Shown: piece by piece, positions 24,945-33,195 of the stretch | How the letters are laid out: each line of letters opens with the position of its first letter | Position numbering within the stretch: the stretch's first letter is position 1 | Assembly (NCBI GenBank): GCA_050297855.1 | Contig: JBNKTC010000013.1 | Location: 1-64,000, forward strand | Reading direction: 5' to 3' | Source: SZUA-545 sp050297855 | GTDB taxonomy: Bacteria; Campylobacterota; Campylobacteria; Campylobacterales; SZUA-545 | Length of the DNA: 64,000 nucleotides | Notes under the pieces: generated by a model | The model's input: only the letters and a program-made list of their open reading frames with translations | Database searches by the model: none | What the model was told of the DNA's origin: nothing | Translations under genes and position numbers: made by a program

Positions 24945-25345
24945 CAGAGGAGCTCTTTTTCGATGACGGGCAGCAGGGTGTTTTTGATCTCCTGGAAGGT
25001 CGCTTCAAAGGCTTTATAGGGTTTGCCGTCGGGGTCGTCGAAGCCGACGTGGATCGTCTTGACCGGGCGGGGGAACATGGGGCACGTCTCCTTGGCGTGG
25101 TCGCAGACGGTAACGACCAGATCGTAGGGGTTGTCGATGACCGTCTCCAACGTTTTGGAGTGATATTCGTCGCGCCACATTCCATGGGCTTCCAGGACCT
25201 TCTTGGCATTGGGGTTGACCCGGCCGCTGGCGCGCACGCCGGAGCTGTGGGCCGTGATGCGCTCACCCAGTTCATGGTTGATGAGCGCTTCGGCGATGAT
25301 GGAGCGGCAGCTGTTTCCGGTACAGAGGATGAGGACGGTTTTCAT
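24944..25345 (-). CDS. arsC: thioredoxin-coupled arsenate reductase
   Basis: 133 residues, starting at ATG 25345 that overlaps the arsR stop (ATGA). The phosphatase-like loop CTGNSCRS at C8 and the two further cysteines C81 and C88 (VCDHAKETCP) match the three-cysteine cascade of the Staphylococcus-type ArsC, which reduces arsenate to arsenite with thioredoxin as donor. Length and fold agree with low-molecular-weight phosphatases. The cytoplasmic product would be exported by ArsB. Confidence 0.93.
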   Translation of the reverse strand: MKTVLILCTGNSCRSIIAEALINHELGERITAHSSGVRASGRVNPNAKKVLEAHGMWRDEYHSKTLETVIDNPYDLVVTVCDHAKETCPMFPRPVKTIHVGFDDPDGKPYKAFEATFQEIKNTLLPVIEKELL

Positions 25346-25662
25346 GATATTAGTTCCTTGTTGCATGAGCTGGTCAGTTCGGGGAGGTCGATGGGGAGGG
25401 TGGATATCTCCGCCAGGGCCGCCTGTCGGAATGCGTCCAGGGGGGAACGGATGGAATAGTAGGCCCATCGCCCCTCCCGTTCGACCTTCAAAAAGCCGGC
25501 ATCTTTGAGGATCTTGAGGTGGCGGGAAAGCCGGGACTGGATCATCTCGAAACTGCTCTCCAGTTCACAGACGCACATCCGTCCGTGGAGGTCCAGAAAG
25601 CGGAGCAGTTTGACGCGGGTTTCGTCGTTAAGCGCCCCGGCGGTCTGTAGAAAGATATCCAT
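25342..25662 (-). CDS. arsR: ArsR family metalloregulator
   Basis: 106 residues, winged helix with the recognition helix in SSFEMIQSRLSRHLKILKDAG and wing VEREGRWAYYSI. The As(III)-binding pair appears as CVCEL (~31-33), the form typical of ArsR proteins with cysteines in the DNA-binding helix; another Cys (SSCN) is near the C-terminus. First gene of the ars operon; it should repress it by binding the dyad overlapping the -35 box until arsenite binds. Confidence 0.93.
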   Translation of the reverse strand: MDIFLQTAGALNDETRVKLLRFLDLHGRMCVCELESSFEMIQSRLSRHLKILKDAGFLKVEREGRWAYYSIRSPLDAFRQAALAEISTLPIDLPELTSSCNKELIS

Positions 25663-25686
25663 AGCATCTCCTTATGTATATGGAGA

Positions 25687-25728
25687 AGTATAGCATCAAT
25701 ATTTTTATATATCAAGATATATTGATAT
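25687..25728 (-). promoter_or_regulatory. ars operon promoter with ArsR operator
   Basis: On the minus strand TTGATA (25715-25710), a 17-base spacer and TATACT (25692-25687) make a strong sigma-70 promoter. The -35 box lies inside the perfect dyad ATATCAAGATATATTGATAT (25709-25728), the natural ArsR operator. Confidence 0.8.
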
Positions 25729-25813
25729 GTTTTGAGGTTTTTTCTTTTTTCGCCAGTTAAAGTATGTGAAAAACGGTAAAAACAGGGAACGTTTTAAGGC
25801 TGCCGGGGAAGGC

Positions 25814-26491
25814 CTACTTTCTGAAATAGATCCGGTAGCCGATGTTGGGAATATTGTCGATCAGTGTCGGGTAGGTCTTGTGGCGGATGTTTTTGATCAG
25901 GGTCCGCAGGGAATTGACGGACATGAACTTGTCCCCCCAGAGGCGGTCGATCTCGTCGTACGAGACGATCTCGTTCATCTTGTCCACCAGCAGGTTGAGC
26001 AGGTCACTCTCCATCTTTGTCAGTGGATGTACGGCACCGTCAGGGGCTTTTACTTCGCGGTTGTTCCGGTCGTAGATGTAACCGTGTTCGAGTTCGACTG
26101 TTGTCGCTGTCTCGGCGGATGAGGAAAGGGTGGTCTCGAAATACTGGATGATATCTTTGGCCGTGACAGGTTTGACGAAATATTTGACGGGTTGAAGGTC
26201 GATGGCATTGAGGAGGTCGTCGGTTTCGGTATAGGCGGTTAGGAAGACGATGATCGTATCCTTGTCTTCAGCACGTATCTTATTGGCCATGCCGATACCG
26301 CTGAGTTCGGGCATCTTGATATCGGTGATGATCAGGTCAGGTTTGTGCTTTTTATAAAGATCGAAGCCTTCCAGGCCGTTTTTACCGGAGTAGACGGTCT
26401 TAAAAAACTTTTTGAATATCTTCTGGTAACTGTCCAGTACATCCTGATCATCTTCGACAAACAAAAGGGTTTTATTTTTTAAACTTTCCAC
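25814..26491 (-). CDS. OmpR-family response regulator
   Basis: 225 residues. The receiver domain (1-120) has acid pocket EDD (~13-15), phospho-acceptor D57 in LIITDIKMPELSG, Thr in VFLTAY and Lys in YFVKPVTAKD. The C-terminal winged helix (~150-225) contains LTKMESDLLNLLVDKMNEIV and NSLRTLIKNIRHKTYP. No kinase gene is adjacent; the large orphan kinase at 15.7-18.3 kb is one possible partner, but nothing in the sequence proves it. Confidence 0.92.
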   Translation of the reverse strand: MESLKNKTLLFVEDDQDVLDSYQKIFKKFFKTVYSGKNGLEGFDLYKKHKPDLIITDIKMPELSGIGMANKIRAEDKDTIIVFLTAYTETDDLLNAIDLQPVKYFVKPVTAKDIIQYFETTLSSSAETATTVELEHGYIYDRNNREVKAPDGAVHPLTKMESDLLNLLVDKMNEIVSYDEIDRLWGDKFMSVNSLRTLIKNIRHKTYPTLIDNIPNIGYRIYFRK

Positions 26492-26614
26492 GACACATCC
26501 ACCCTGTCAATTTTTTTAATAGTATTTTATATTTTTTTAATAATTCCCCGGTTAGAAGAAAATACTATCTATAGTTTATTCATTTTCTAAAAGGTTTACC
26601 TTTTTAATACTATA

Positions 26615-26634
26615 CATGAAAATGATCGTTCATG
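26615..26634. promoter_or_regulatory. inverted repeat in the AT-rich spacer upstream of the regulator
   Basis: CATGAA and TTCATG flank an eight-base centre. A second small hairpin, AAAAGG-TTTA-CCTTTT, lies at 26589-26604. Both sit in the 197-base AT-rich gap before the response-regulator gene and could be regulatory; no regulator is assigned. Confidence 0.35.
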
Positions 26635-26688
26635 CAGCAGTTTTTTTAAACAATTTTCGGGAAAAAAGATAAAAAAATGTGGATTTTT

Positions 26689-27174
26689 TCAATCGGGACT
26701 CTTTTTTTCCTCTTTTTTTAACCGTCTTGGGGTCCGGTTCTGTTTTTCGTAGTAGTGCTGGTGGCGGGACTCTGCCGGGTAGAACTCGGATGCCTGGATG
26801 ACCGTCGTGCGGATCGGGCGTGAAAAGCGCCCCGAACGGCCCAGGGCCTCCAAAAAAGCTTCGGCCTCCTGGTATTGTGCTTCGGTATGGCAGAAGATCG
26901 TACTGCGGTATTTGTATCTTTCACCCGGAAGGGTCGTGGGGTTGTGGCTTTTAAAGAGCATGCGGAGCAGTGTATTGTAGGTGATGGATGTCTCGTCATA
27001 AACGACACGGACCACTTCGGCATGGCCTGTCGTATCGCTTAGGACATCTTCGTAGGTCGGGTTTTGATACCAGCCACCCATATAGCCGACGGAGGTGTCA
27101 ATGACGCCCCGGGTCCCTCGAAAGACCGCTTCACTTCCCCAGAAACAGCCGGCGGCAAAGGTGGCTAACTGCAT
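26689..27174 (-). CDS. msrA: peptide-methionine (S)-S-oxide reductase
   Basis: 161 residues from ATG 27174 (MQLATFAAGCFWGSEAVFRG). Catalytic Cys is C10 in the diagnostic GCFWG; other family segments are TSVGYMGG, GHAEVVRVVYD, and the substrate-binding YKYRSTIFCH. The enzyme repairs S-methionine sulfoxide using thioredoxin. No MsrB domain is fused. Its start overlaps the end of the upstream 87-residue gene by 10 bases, so it is the last gene of a four-gene leftward unit. Confidence 0.93.
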   Translation of the reverse strand: MQLATFAAGCFWGSEAVFRGTRGVIDTSVGYMGGWYQNPTYEDVLSDTTGHAEVVRVVYDETSITYNTLLRMLFKSHNPTTLPGERYKYRSTIFCHTEAQYQEAEAFLEALGRSGRFSRPIRTTVIQASEFYPAESRHQHYYEKQNRTPRRLKKEEKKSPD

Positions 27175-27428
27175 CGCTGCATCCCCAGGATAAAGTCCAC
27201 CACCTTCTCTTCGCTCATCTCGCACGGCTTGAGGAGCCCTTCTTTGAGGGTCGCAAAGTAGTTTCCGCTGACGATATCGTTTCCGCCAAGTTCCCTGGCA
27301 AAAAGCTTGGTGACTTTTCCGCCCGATACCCGTTCGATCGTCAGCAGATAGGGACGCCCCTGAAAGGTGACGTCAAAAGCTCCTGTGGGGAGGGAAAGGA
27401 GCCGGGTACGGAAAGCGGAGCAGTTCAT
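27165..27428 (-). CDS. hypothetical small protein between DUF502 and msrA
   Basis: 87 residues from ATG 27428, which overlaps the upstream stop (ATGA). Mixed alpha/beta composition, two or three Cys (including KPCEM and MQRCS near the end), with a repeat-like GAFDVTFQGRPYLLTIERV core. No signal peptide or membrane segment. I do not recognise the family. The tight coupling to DUF502 and msrA argues that it is real. Confidence 0.7.
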   Translation of the reverse strand: MNCSAFRTRLLSLPTGAFDVTFQGRPYLLTIERVSGGKVTKLFARELGGNDIVSGNYFATLKEGLLKPCEMSEEKVVDFILGMQRCS

Positions 27429-28105
27429 TGCGCGCCGTTTTTCTCCAGCCATTTGGAAAAGGGTGTGAGCGCATCCAGGGGTTTGGGGTCGGTCTTGACG
27501 ATCCTGGCAAAACTTTTTACCCCCATGGAGAGGAGGTATTGGACGTTATGGTCGAAGGATGCCTCTTCGATGACATAGATATTATCCCTATGGACTTCAA
27601 AGAGGTAGCCCCCGTTGGGGATCGGGGTCTGGGAGAGGGTGACGGTGTAGTGGTCTTTGATGATGCTCTCGTTCTGGGAATACATCAGCCCGATGTTGTA
27701 CCCTTCGGCGGCAAACCCGCGGATGGCGACGACCAGGACCTGCTTCTCCCCTTTTTTAGACGAGTTGAAGATGCCGATGAGCTCTTTGAGGGTGGCGTAT
27801 CCAGGGATACTGGAGAAGAGCTTTTCAAAAAGTGCGGCCGCCCGCGTCTCCATCAGGTGGCCGACGAGGTAGAGGGCCAGGAGAAGCAGGGAGAGGGCCA
27901 GCATGATCCAGAGGAACTGGAACTGCTGCGGGTTGAGCCCGATAATGCCAAAAAGCCACTCGGTCAGCTGATCGACTTTGCCGTAAAGCCAGATCGCCAC
28001 CATCAAAACGGCGACGATGGGGGCGAGCCAGAAGAGTCCCTGCAGGGCGATCTTAAAAAAGTGTCGCCACACCCCGGCGAGATAGGATTTGAGCTTTTTG
28101 AACAT
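27425..28105 (-). CDS. DUF502 family membrane protein
   Basis: 226 residues, starting at ATG 28105 with AAAGGAG five bases upstream. Two strong transmembrane helices (~18-40 and ~60-85), the PGYATLKELIGIF segment and the soluble VVAIRGFAAEGYNIGLMYS / IPNGGYLFEV part are typical of DUF502 integral membrane proteins. The family function is unknown; plant homologues are LCV (like-COV) proteins. Located 49 bases after the M48 protease gene. Confidence 0.9.
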   Translation of the reverse strand: MFKKLKSYLAGVWRHFFKIALQGLFWLAPIVAVLMVAIWLYGKVDQLTEWLFGIIGLNPQQFQFLWIMLALSLLLLALYLVGHLMETRAAALFEKLFSSIPGYATLKELIGIFNSSKKGEKQVLVVAIRGFAAEGYNIGLMYSQNESIIKDHYTVTLSQTPIPNGGYLFEVHRDNIYVIEEASFDHNVQYLLSMGVKSFARIVKTDPKPLDALTPFSKWLEKNGAQ

Positions 28106-28154
28106 ATCGGCTCCTTTGATGCCCATATTCTAAACCGAGTTGTCTAAAAAGGGG

Positions 28155-29114
28155 CTAGTGCCAGTGCCCCAGGAGATAGCGCAGCAGGGTCCGGACGGCC
28201 TTTTCATCTTCAAAGGCCCGGGAGCGGTAGATGCCGGAGTCGTAGTGAAGGGGCGTGACATCAGGCGGCAGGGAAAGTGCCAGGAGCTTTTCGATCCGTT
28301 TTTTAGTATCGGGATGGGTCCGGAAAAGGGAGGGGACCTCCTCCTTCCGGCCCGGAAGGAAAAGACGTTCTAAAAGGTTTTGTTCTTCGTATTCGATCTT
28401 GGAGAGGGCCGAAGCGAGGTGCTGGGGGGTACCGGTGAGCCGGGCGGCGGTCAGGTCGGCGTCGTATTCCCGCACCCTGGAGAGGGAGAGCTGGAGCAGG
28501 GTGCTGACGGCGGGGGCCGTGACCAGGATCAGGATCCCGGCCCAGGGGACCTGGGCACCGGCCAGGAGGTAGAGGGGGAGAAAAAAGAGGACCATCAGCT
28601 GCCCCAGGATCGACAGGATCGCCGTCAGGCGGCTGATGATGTCGGTCAGGGCCATAAGCCGGAGGTCGTTGTTGGCGATATGGGCCGTTTCGTGGGCCAT
28701 GACCCCCACTATTTCGGGCAGGCTCAGGCGCTCGAGCATACCCCGGCTGAGAATGACCGCCGGGTCGCGCCGGGTACCGACACTAAACGCGGTCATGATC
28801 GGTGAGGGAAGCAGGTAGAGGGTCGGGACGGCCGGGAGGTCGGCCCGGCGCGTCAACTCTTTGAGGTAGGAGTAGAGCAGGGCGGAGCGTTCCGTATCCA
28901 GGGGCCTGGCACCGTAGACCCGGGCGATGATATCGGGGCGTATGGTGGGGTAGAGGAGGATCAGCACGATCCCGCCGGCCAGGGCGATGACCACCCCGTC
29001 GACCCCTGCGATGACCAGTCCCAGAAGCGTCAGGAACGCCAGCATGACCAGGATCAAAAAGAGGGTCTGGAAAAAGGTCGTGCTTTTGTGTCGTGTGAAA
29101 GGGAGGGTTTGCAT
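28155..29114 (-). CDS. M48 family membrane metalloprotease, HtpX-like
   Basis: About 319 residues from ATG 29114 (a GTG one codon earlier is possible; AAGGAA precedes both). Two N-terminal helices (~18-60), the zinc motif HETAH in VMAHETAHIANNDL, two more helices after it, and the third ligand in REYDADLTAARL make this an M48B/HtpX-type protease that degrades damaged membrane proteins. The C-terminus carries THPDTKKRIEKL, the usual end of the peptidase domain. It heads the leftward unit M48-DUF502-87 aa-msrA, a plausible envelope quality-control group. Confidence 0.9.
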   Translation of the reverse strand: MQTLPFTRHKSTTFFQTLFLILVMLAFLTLLGLVIAGVDGVVIALAGGIVLILLYPTIRPDIIARVYGARPLDTERSALLYSYLKELTRRADLPAVPTLYLLPSPIMTAFSVGTRRDPAVILSRGMLERLSLPEIVGVMAHETAHIANNDLRLMALTDIISRLTAILSILGQLMVLFFLPLYLLAGAQVPWAGILILVTAPAVSTLLQLSLSRVREYDADLTAARLTGTPQHLASALSKIEYEEQNLLERLFLPGRKEEVPSLFRTHPDTKKRIEKLLALSLPPDVTPLHYDSGIYRSRAFEDEKAVRTLLRYLLGHWH

Positions 29115-29117
29115 CAC

Positions 29118-29597
29118 GGTGTTCCTTTTTTTCTGAAACCATTGTAACGCAATCGGCTGGGAGTTGTCACAGGGGAAGAAAAGTTATGAAGGGTGATGGG
29201 GTTATATGACATGACGTGGAACAAGTATGTGTATGCAGACCCTTCATAACCATGCGTGAAAGATCACTATAACGCAGGGAGATGGTTAATTTGTGTTTTA
29301 ATTGGGGCGTTTTGGTGTTTTTATAAAAAAATCAAAAAAAAGCGATCAAAGCGGATATATTCGGTACGATCGGGTGATGAGGAGGTGAAACAACGTATTA
29401 TAAAAGGGGGAGTCGGTATGGGAAGTACCAGTGCAGTCTTACGCTGCCGGAGAAGCTGTCCGACACCTGTAAAATGAGGGGGTTGAAGGTCGTGATACTA
29501 AAAACAAAAAAATTCCGACCGGGAAGACCGCGGTCAAATAACGCTGTGGGGTATGGACTACCATACCCCATAAGGGTACTTCTGTCACTCACTGCTC
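29118..29597. other. gene-poor intergenic stretch
   Basis: About 480 bases without a convincing gene. A 73-codon reading frame on the plus strand from 29256 has poor coding character. The stretch holds an 8-base AT/poly-A tract, the palindrome GACCGCGGTC (29526-29535) and a strong hairpin described separately. No repeats or RNA gene were recognised. Confidence 0.5.
29547..29570. repeat. 10-bp perfect hairpin
   Basis: TGGGGTATGG-ACTA-CCATACCCCA, ten-base arms and a four-base loop, 27 bases beyond the stop of the 31-residue small protein on the minus strand. It may end or stabilise that transcript, but no T-run follows on either strand. Confidence 0.6.
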
Positions 29598-29693
29598 CTA
29601 TTCCAATACCGTAAAGAAAACCGAGGCCGCTACGATGCCCAGTTCTATTATCAGTACCACCGTCAAATCGCCGTCAAAGTAGAGATCTCTCAT
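29598..29693 (-). CDS. 31-residue single-span membrane microprotein
   Basis: Sequence MRDLYFDGDLTVVLIIELGI then VAASVFFTVLE and TAG. It starts at ATG 29693 with a near-perfect ribosome site AAGGAGG (29705-29699) five bases upstream. Residues ~11-30 form one hydrophobic helix with a single Glu in the middle. Such small proteins often are accessory subunits of membrane complexes (CydX, KdpF and similar), but no partner is adjacent and I do not recognise the family. The strong start site and clean TM pattern are the evidence; the size makes it unprovable by eye. Confidence 0.6.
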   Translation of the reverse strand: MRDLYFDGDLTVVLIIELGIVAASVFFTVLE

Positions 29694-29824
29694 CTCTGCC
29701 TCCTTAGATTTATTTTATGGGGAGGAGCATTGTAATGGAAAGATGTGGCGCGATTGTGTTTTACGCAGGACTTATTTGTGAAATTCGGGGTTTTCCCCGT
29801 TTTTGTCTTAAAACCGTAATGAAA

Positions 29825-29838
29825 TTGACGGCTGTCAA
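29825..29838. promoter_or_regulatory. inverted repeat upstream of cytochrome c gene
   Basis: TTGAC-GGCT-GTCAA, 53 bases before the cytochrome start; possible operator or -35 region. Confidence 0.35.
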
Positions 29839-29890
29839 TGCTTTTGGAAGGCGAAGTGCATACGATGGTCTCTTAAAAAAAAGGATATAT

Positions 29891-30310
29891 ATGAAACGCG
29901 GGATATGGATGATACTGTTTCTGGCCGCCGGCGTACACGCCGACGGCACAACCCAGGGCGAAAAGGTTTTCGAACAGCAGTGTGCACGCTGCCACATGAA
30001 GGAGATCAGCCGGGCCGATACGTTGCAGCGCCTGGATCAGCTCAAAGCCCCGCCGATGATCGAAGTCTCCGGCCAGCTCAAGCGGAGCATTATGATCAAA
30101 GACGGGGACGAGGATATCCACCGCGCGGTCGTGACTGCCTTTATCAAACACTACATCGAAAACCCCGATATCATGTACAGCATGTGCAATCCCGGCGCAC
30201 TGGACCGTTTCGGCCAGATGCCGTCATTAAAGGGAAAGCTAACGGAAGAGGAGAAGCAGGCCGTCGCCGAATGGGTATACGACTACTATGAAGGAAAGCT
30301 CTTTCGTTAA
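29891..30310 (+). CDS. periplasmic monoheme cytochrome c
   Basis: 139 residues from ATG 29891 (AAGGA five bases upstream); longer readings lack a ribosome site and would hide the signal peptide (1-17, ending VHA). One heme motif CARCH at C31-H35 and a probable Met ligand in FGQMPSLKGKL near the C-terminus, followed by the usual final helix (EEEKQAVAEWVYDYYEG). A class I-type electron carrier in the periplasm; the ~50-residue insertion between heme motif and Met is larger than in small cytochromes c5/c553. Donor and acceptor are unknown. Confidence 0.88.
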   Translation: MKRGIWMILFLAAGVHADGTTQGEKVFEQQCARCHMKEISRADTLQRLDQLKAPPMIEVSGQLKRSIMIKDGDEDIHRAVVTAFIKHYIENPDIMYSMCNPGALDRFGQMPSLKGKLTEEEKQAVAEWVYDYYEGKLFR

Positions 30311-30372
30311 AAAGCGGGATATAAAACCGATCAGGCTATCATATTTTTTTCGACCTTGCATGGGAGAGACGG

Positions 30373-31080
30373 ATGATAGCAACGCTGTTGGATAGCGGAC
30401 GTTTTGAGAAAACCGCCGAAGGGATATACTCCTCCCTTCCCGCTTCAGAGCGCCCGGCCGATTACGACACGAAAGTGACCCTCTATGATATGTTGATCGG
30501 CAACGGACTTTATAACAGGCTGCTCTGGGGGAACCGCCCCTCGGACTATGCGGCTTTTTGCCAAAAAGCTCTGGATGCCGTCCCCGGCGGGTCAGTACTG
30601 GATGCGGGGTGCGGATCGCTGGTCTTTACCGCCGCGACTTACGCCAAAGAGGCAGGCAATCGCCCCCTCGTGCTGCTGGACCGTTCCATCGGAATGCTTC
30701 AAAAGGGGCGCCGCCGTCTCAAAAAGCTCATGGGTAAGATACCCGATACGATCCTTTTCGTCCAGGGCGACGTCTTCGACCTCCCCTTTGAAGATTCCTT
30801 TTTCGATACGGTCCTGGCCCAGGGTATCGTCCATATGTTCGATGAAAAGGAGAGACTCCTGCACGAACTCTCCCGGGTCAAAAAACCGGACGCTCCCCTC
30901 TACTTTACAAGTCTTGTTGCCAACAACACCCTGGGAAAGAGATACCTCGGACAGCTTCAAAAAGCCGGCGAAGTCGCCGGGATCCACTCCGGCGAATCCC
31001 TGAAAAAGGAACTGGCGGGTTTCTTGGAGGATTTCGAGCTGGAGAGTATCGGGAACATGGCGTATGTCACGAGCCGCTAG
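30373..31080 (+). CDS. SAM-dependent methyltransferase
   Basis: 235 residues. Class I methyltransferase fold: motif I VLDAGCGSLVF (~76), the acidic loop VLLDRSIGMLQKG, motif GDVFDLPFEDSFFDTVLAQG and HMFDEKERLLHEL. The pattern resembles ubiquinone/arsenite-methyltransferase-like enzymes, but no substrate-specific residues are evident. Followed after 31 bases by the C_GCAxxG_C_C gene in the same direction. Confidence 0.88.
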   Translation: MIATLLDSGRFEKTAEGIYSSLPASERPADYDTKVTLYDMLIGNGLYNRLLWGNRPSDYAAFCQKALDAVPGGSVLDAGCGSLVFTAATYAKEAGNRPLVLLDRSIGMLQKGRRRLKKLMGKIPDTILFVQGDVFDLPFEDSFFDTVLAQGIVHMFDEKERLLHELSRVKKPDAPLYFTSLVANNTLGKRYLGQLQKAGEVAGIHSGESLKKELAGFLEDFELESIGNMAYVTSR

Positions 31081-31111
31081 GAGGAGAAACAAATGATAAT
31101 AAGGAGGTCGT

Positions 31112-31576
31112 ATGGATAAGAGCAAAACCGCTGCCGAGTCGTTTGCCGGGGGTCATCTCTGTTCCCAGTCGGTGCTGGGTGTCTTTTGCGACGAGCTGGG
31201 ACTGGAGCGGGAGACGGCACTGAAGCTCGCTTTGGGATTCGGAGGAGGGTTCGCCCGGTGCGGGGAAAGCTGCGGCGCCGTAACCGGGGCGCTGATGGTG
31301 ATCGGTCTCAAGGAGGGAACGGCACAGCCCGGCGACTCCCCCGAAAAAGCAGCGGTCTATAAAACAGTCCGCTCCTTTGTCGAAACTTTTAAAAATACTC
31401 ATGGCTCGATCCTGTGCCGTGAGCTGCTGCAGTGCGATATCAGTACGCCCGAGGGGCATGCCCGGGCACGGGATGCACAGCTTTTTGATACCGTCTGTCC
31501 CGTACTGGTGGAGAGTGCAGTCTCCACACTGGAAGCATTATTTGAAAAATGGGAAGAGGGGAGCAGCGATGTTTGA
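31112..31576 (+). CDS. C_GCAxxG_C_C family redox protein
   Basis: 154 residues, with a ribosome site AAGGAGG. Conserved cysteines are seen in HLCSQSV, the central GFGGGFARCGESCGAVTGALMVIGL and later CREL, CDI and TVCP. The family is named for this pattern and is often found with redox or metal genes; some members are predicted to bind a cluster. Function unknown. Its end overlaps the following SDR start by 8 bases. Confidence 0.85.
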   Translation: MDKSKTAAESFAGGHLCSQSVLGVFCDELGLERETALKLALGFGGGFARCGESCGAVTGALMVIGLKEGTAQPGDSPEKAAVYKTVRSFVETFKNTHGSILCRELLQCDISTPEGHARARDAQLFDTVCPVLVESAVSTLEALFEKWEEGSSDV

Positions 31577-32393
31577 GGATAAAGTCGCCATCGTCACAGG
31601 CGGGGCATCCGGGATCGGCAGGGAGATGTGTCTCTATATGGCGCGCAGGGGAGCGACTGTCGTAGTTGCCGATATCGATGAAGATGCGGGGGATGAAGTC
31701 GTCCGCAAATGCCGGCTTAAAGGGGCTGCCCACGCCCTGTTTGTCAAGACCGACGTTTCGCTCCACCATGATGTGGAGGAGATGGTCAAAGAGACCGAGT
31801 CGAGATTCGGCAAGATCGACCTGATGATCAACAACGCGGGGATCGGCCTGGACGGGGAGTTTAAGGATATGAGCCTCGAGCAGTGGGAGAAGGTGATGGA
31901 CATCGATTTCTGGGGTGTCTTGTACGGGACCCATTTCGTCTATCCCATTATGATCCGGCAGGGATACGGCCAGATCGTCAATGTCTCCTCCCTGGCCGGA
32001 CTCATGCCCGGCGGCCTGATGACCAGCTATGTCGCCAGCAAGCATGCCGTCAGCGGTTTTACGATCTCCCTGCGTCCCGAAGCACAGCTCTACGGGGTCA
32101 AAGTCAATCTTCTCTGTCCGGGATTCATCGAAACGGCCATGCACGATAATACGGAGAAGGTCTCGGCGTACCTCAAGCTGGAGAAAAACCAGCGCGACAA
32201 AAGCCGCTACCCCACGGCGGACCAATGCATCGACGCGATGATGCGGGGGATCGAGAAGGACCGGGCGATCATCATCGCGCCCGGCGGGCAGAAGCTCTAC
32301 TGGTGGGTCTATCGCCTCTTCCCGTGGGCGGTGCCGCTGATGTGGCGGTGGATGATCAGGCGCTTAAAAAAGGCGGAACCGGATGCCGCGTGA
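31569..32393 (+). CDS. short-chain dehydrogenase/reductase
   Basis: 274 residues from ATG 31569. Rossmann motif VAIVTGGASGIGREM, NNAG (LMINNAGIGLDGEF), catalytic Ser in VNVSSLAGLM and Tyr/Lys in YVASKHAVSG. The C-terminal ~40 residues have a hydrophobic, aromatic stretch (YWWVYRLFPWAVPLMWRWMI), suggesting a membrane-associated SDR, as in enzymes acting on lipids. It overlaps its upstream neighbour by 8 bases and the downstream Nudix-like gene by 11. Confidence 0.88.
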   Translation: MFEDKVAIVTGGASGIGREMCLYMARRGATVVVADIDEDAGDEVVRKCRLKGAAHALFVKTDVSLHHDVEEMVKETESRFGKIDLMINNAGIGLDGEFKDMSLEQWEKVMDIDFWGVLYGTHFVYPIMIRQGYGQIVNVSSLAGLMPGGLMTSYVASKHAVSGFTISLRPEAQLYGVKVNLLCPGFIETAMHDNTEKVSAYLKLEKNQRDKSRYPTADQCIDAMMRGIEKDRAIIIAPGGQKLYWWVYRLFPWAVPLMWRWMIRRLKKAEPDAA

Positions 32394-33165
32394 AACAGGT
32401 GTCTCCAAGGGGTCGGCATACGGATTGTGTGTTGAAGAGCTTTTGGCAAACCAGCTGGATGCGAAGTACGATGACAAACTCTTCTGGTATGCCTCGAAAG
32501 TTTCGATCAGACAGGACCGCATAGATCTGTTTGTCCGGAATGAGAGCCTGGTCGGATTTGACGATGTCGGGTACGACGGTATCAAAAAGGTATCCCAAAT
32601 GCAGAACAACGTGCAAAGCGATAAGACCCTCATGCATGACGTACTGGTCTCCAGCGGGAGCTTTCTTTTTATCAACGACGGCCTGGTCGTAACCCGGCGC
32701 AATACCCTGACGCGATACGACCCGGAATGCTGGACGACACCGGCGGGACGGTGCGACCGGACGATACTCCAAACGGCCGTCAAGGAGACGGTCGAGGAGA
32801 TCCGGATACACCAGGGTGAGAAGATACTCTACCCCGATATCGCTGCCGATATTGTTACCGACCGGCAGAATGTCCGGTTTTATCCGACGACCCCCCGTAA
32901 TATAAACTTTCCTTTAAAACTGTATGATGTACGGTTATACCTGGACTCCCGTCTGATCGAAGAGACCACAGCCTGGGTCTATTACTCCGAAGCGGTCAAT
33001 ACACTGGAGTTCAGGATCCCGATTTTTAGTTGTATTAATCCATGTGGGCTTCACTTCTCCAATCCCGAATTCGGAACCGAAACCGGGTTGAAAACTGTAG
33101 AAGAGCTAAGCCGGATTGAGACAGTCCCCGCACTTACACGCCTGCTCCATGAGATACGCGGGTAA
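32383..33165 (+). CDS. divergent Nudix-like protein
   Basis: 260 residues. A degenerate Nudix box is seen at TTPAGRCDRTILQTAVKETVEEI (~126-148; written in part: PAGRCDR then KETVEEI); the spacing between the glycine and the ETVEE core is two residues shorter than canonical, and the final Gly is replaced. The N-terminal ~110 residues contain phosphate-sugar-like strands typical of Nudix hydrolases with an extra domain (HDVLVSSGSFLFINDGLVVTRR). A hydrolase of nucleotide-linked metabolites is likely but not proven. It begins within the SDR gene and is 30 bases from the large unknown gene. Confidence 0.65.
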   Translation: MPRETGVSKGSAYGLCVEELLANQLDAKYDDKLFWYASKVSIRQDRIDLFVRNESLVGFDDVGYDGIKKVSQMQNNVQSDKTLMHDVLVSSGSFLFINDGLVVTRRNTLTRYDPECWTTPAGRCDRTILQTAVKETVEEIRIHQGEKILYPDIAADIVTDRQNVRFYPTTPRNINFPLKLYDVRLYLDSRLIEETTAWVYYSEAVNTLEFRIPIFSCINPCGLHFSNPEFGTETGLKTVEELSRIETVPALTRLLHEIRG

Positions 33166-33195
33166 GAGAGTCTCGTTAACAAAACCTAAAGGATC

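Noticed and set aside
26615..26634. Fur box
   Set aside because: CATGAA-N8-TTCATG shares some bases with a Fur site but does not match the 19-bp consensus; no iron gene is adjacent.
29256..29477. 73-codon reading frame on the plus strand in the gene-poor gap
   Set aside because: No clear ribosome site, odd Lys/Arg-rich composition and no hydrophobic or structural pattern; the neighbouring small membrane frame on the other strand is much more convincing.
29547..29570. Rho-independent terminator
   Set aside because: The stem is strong but not followed by T residues on either strand, so it is listed as a hairpin only.
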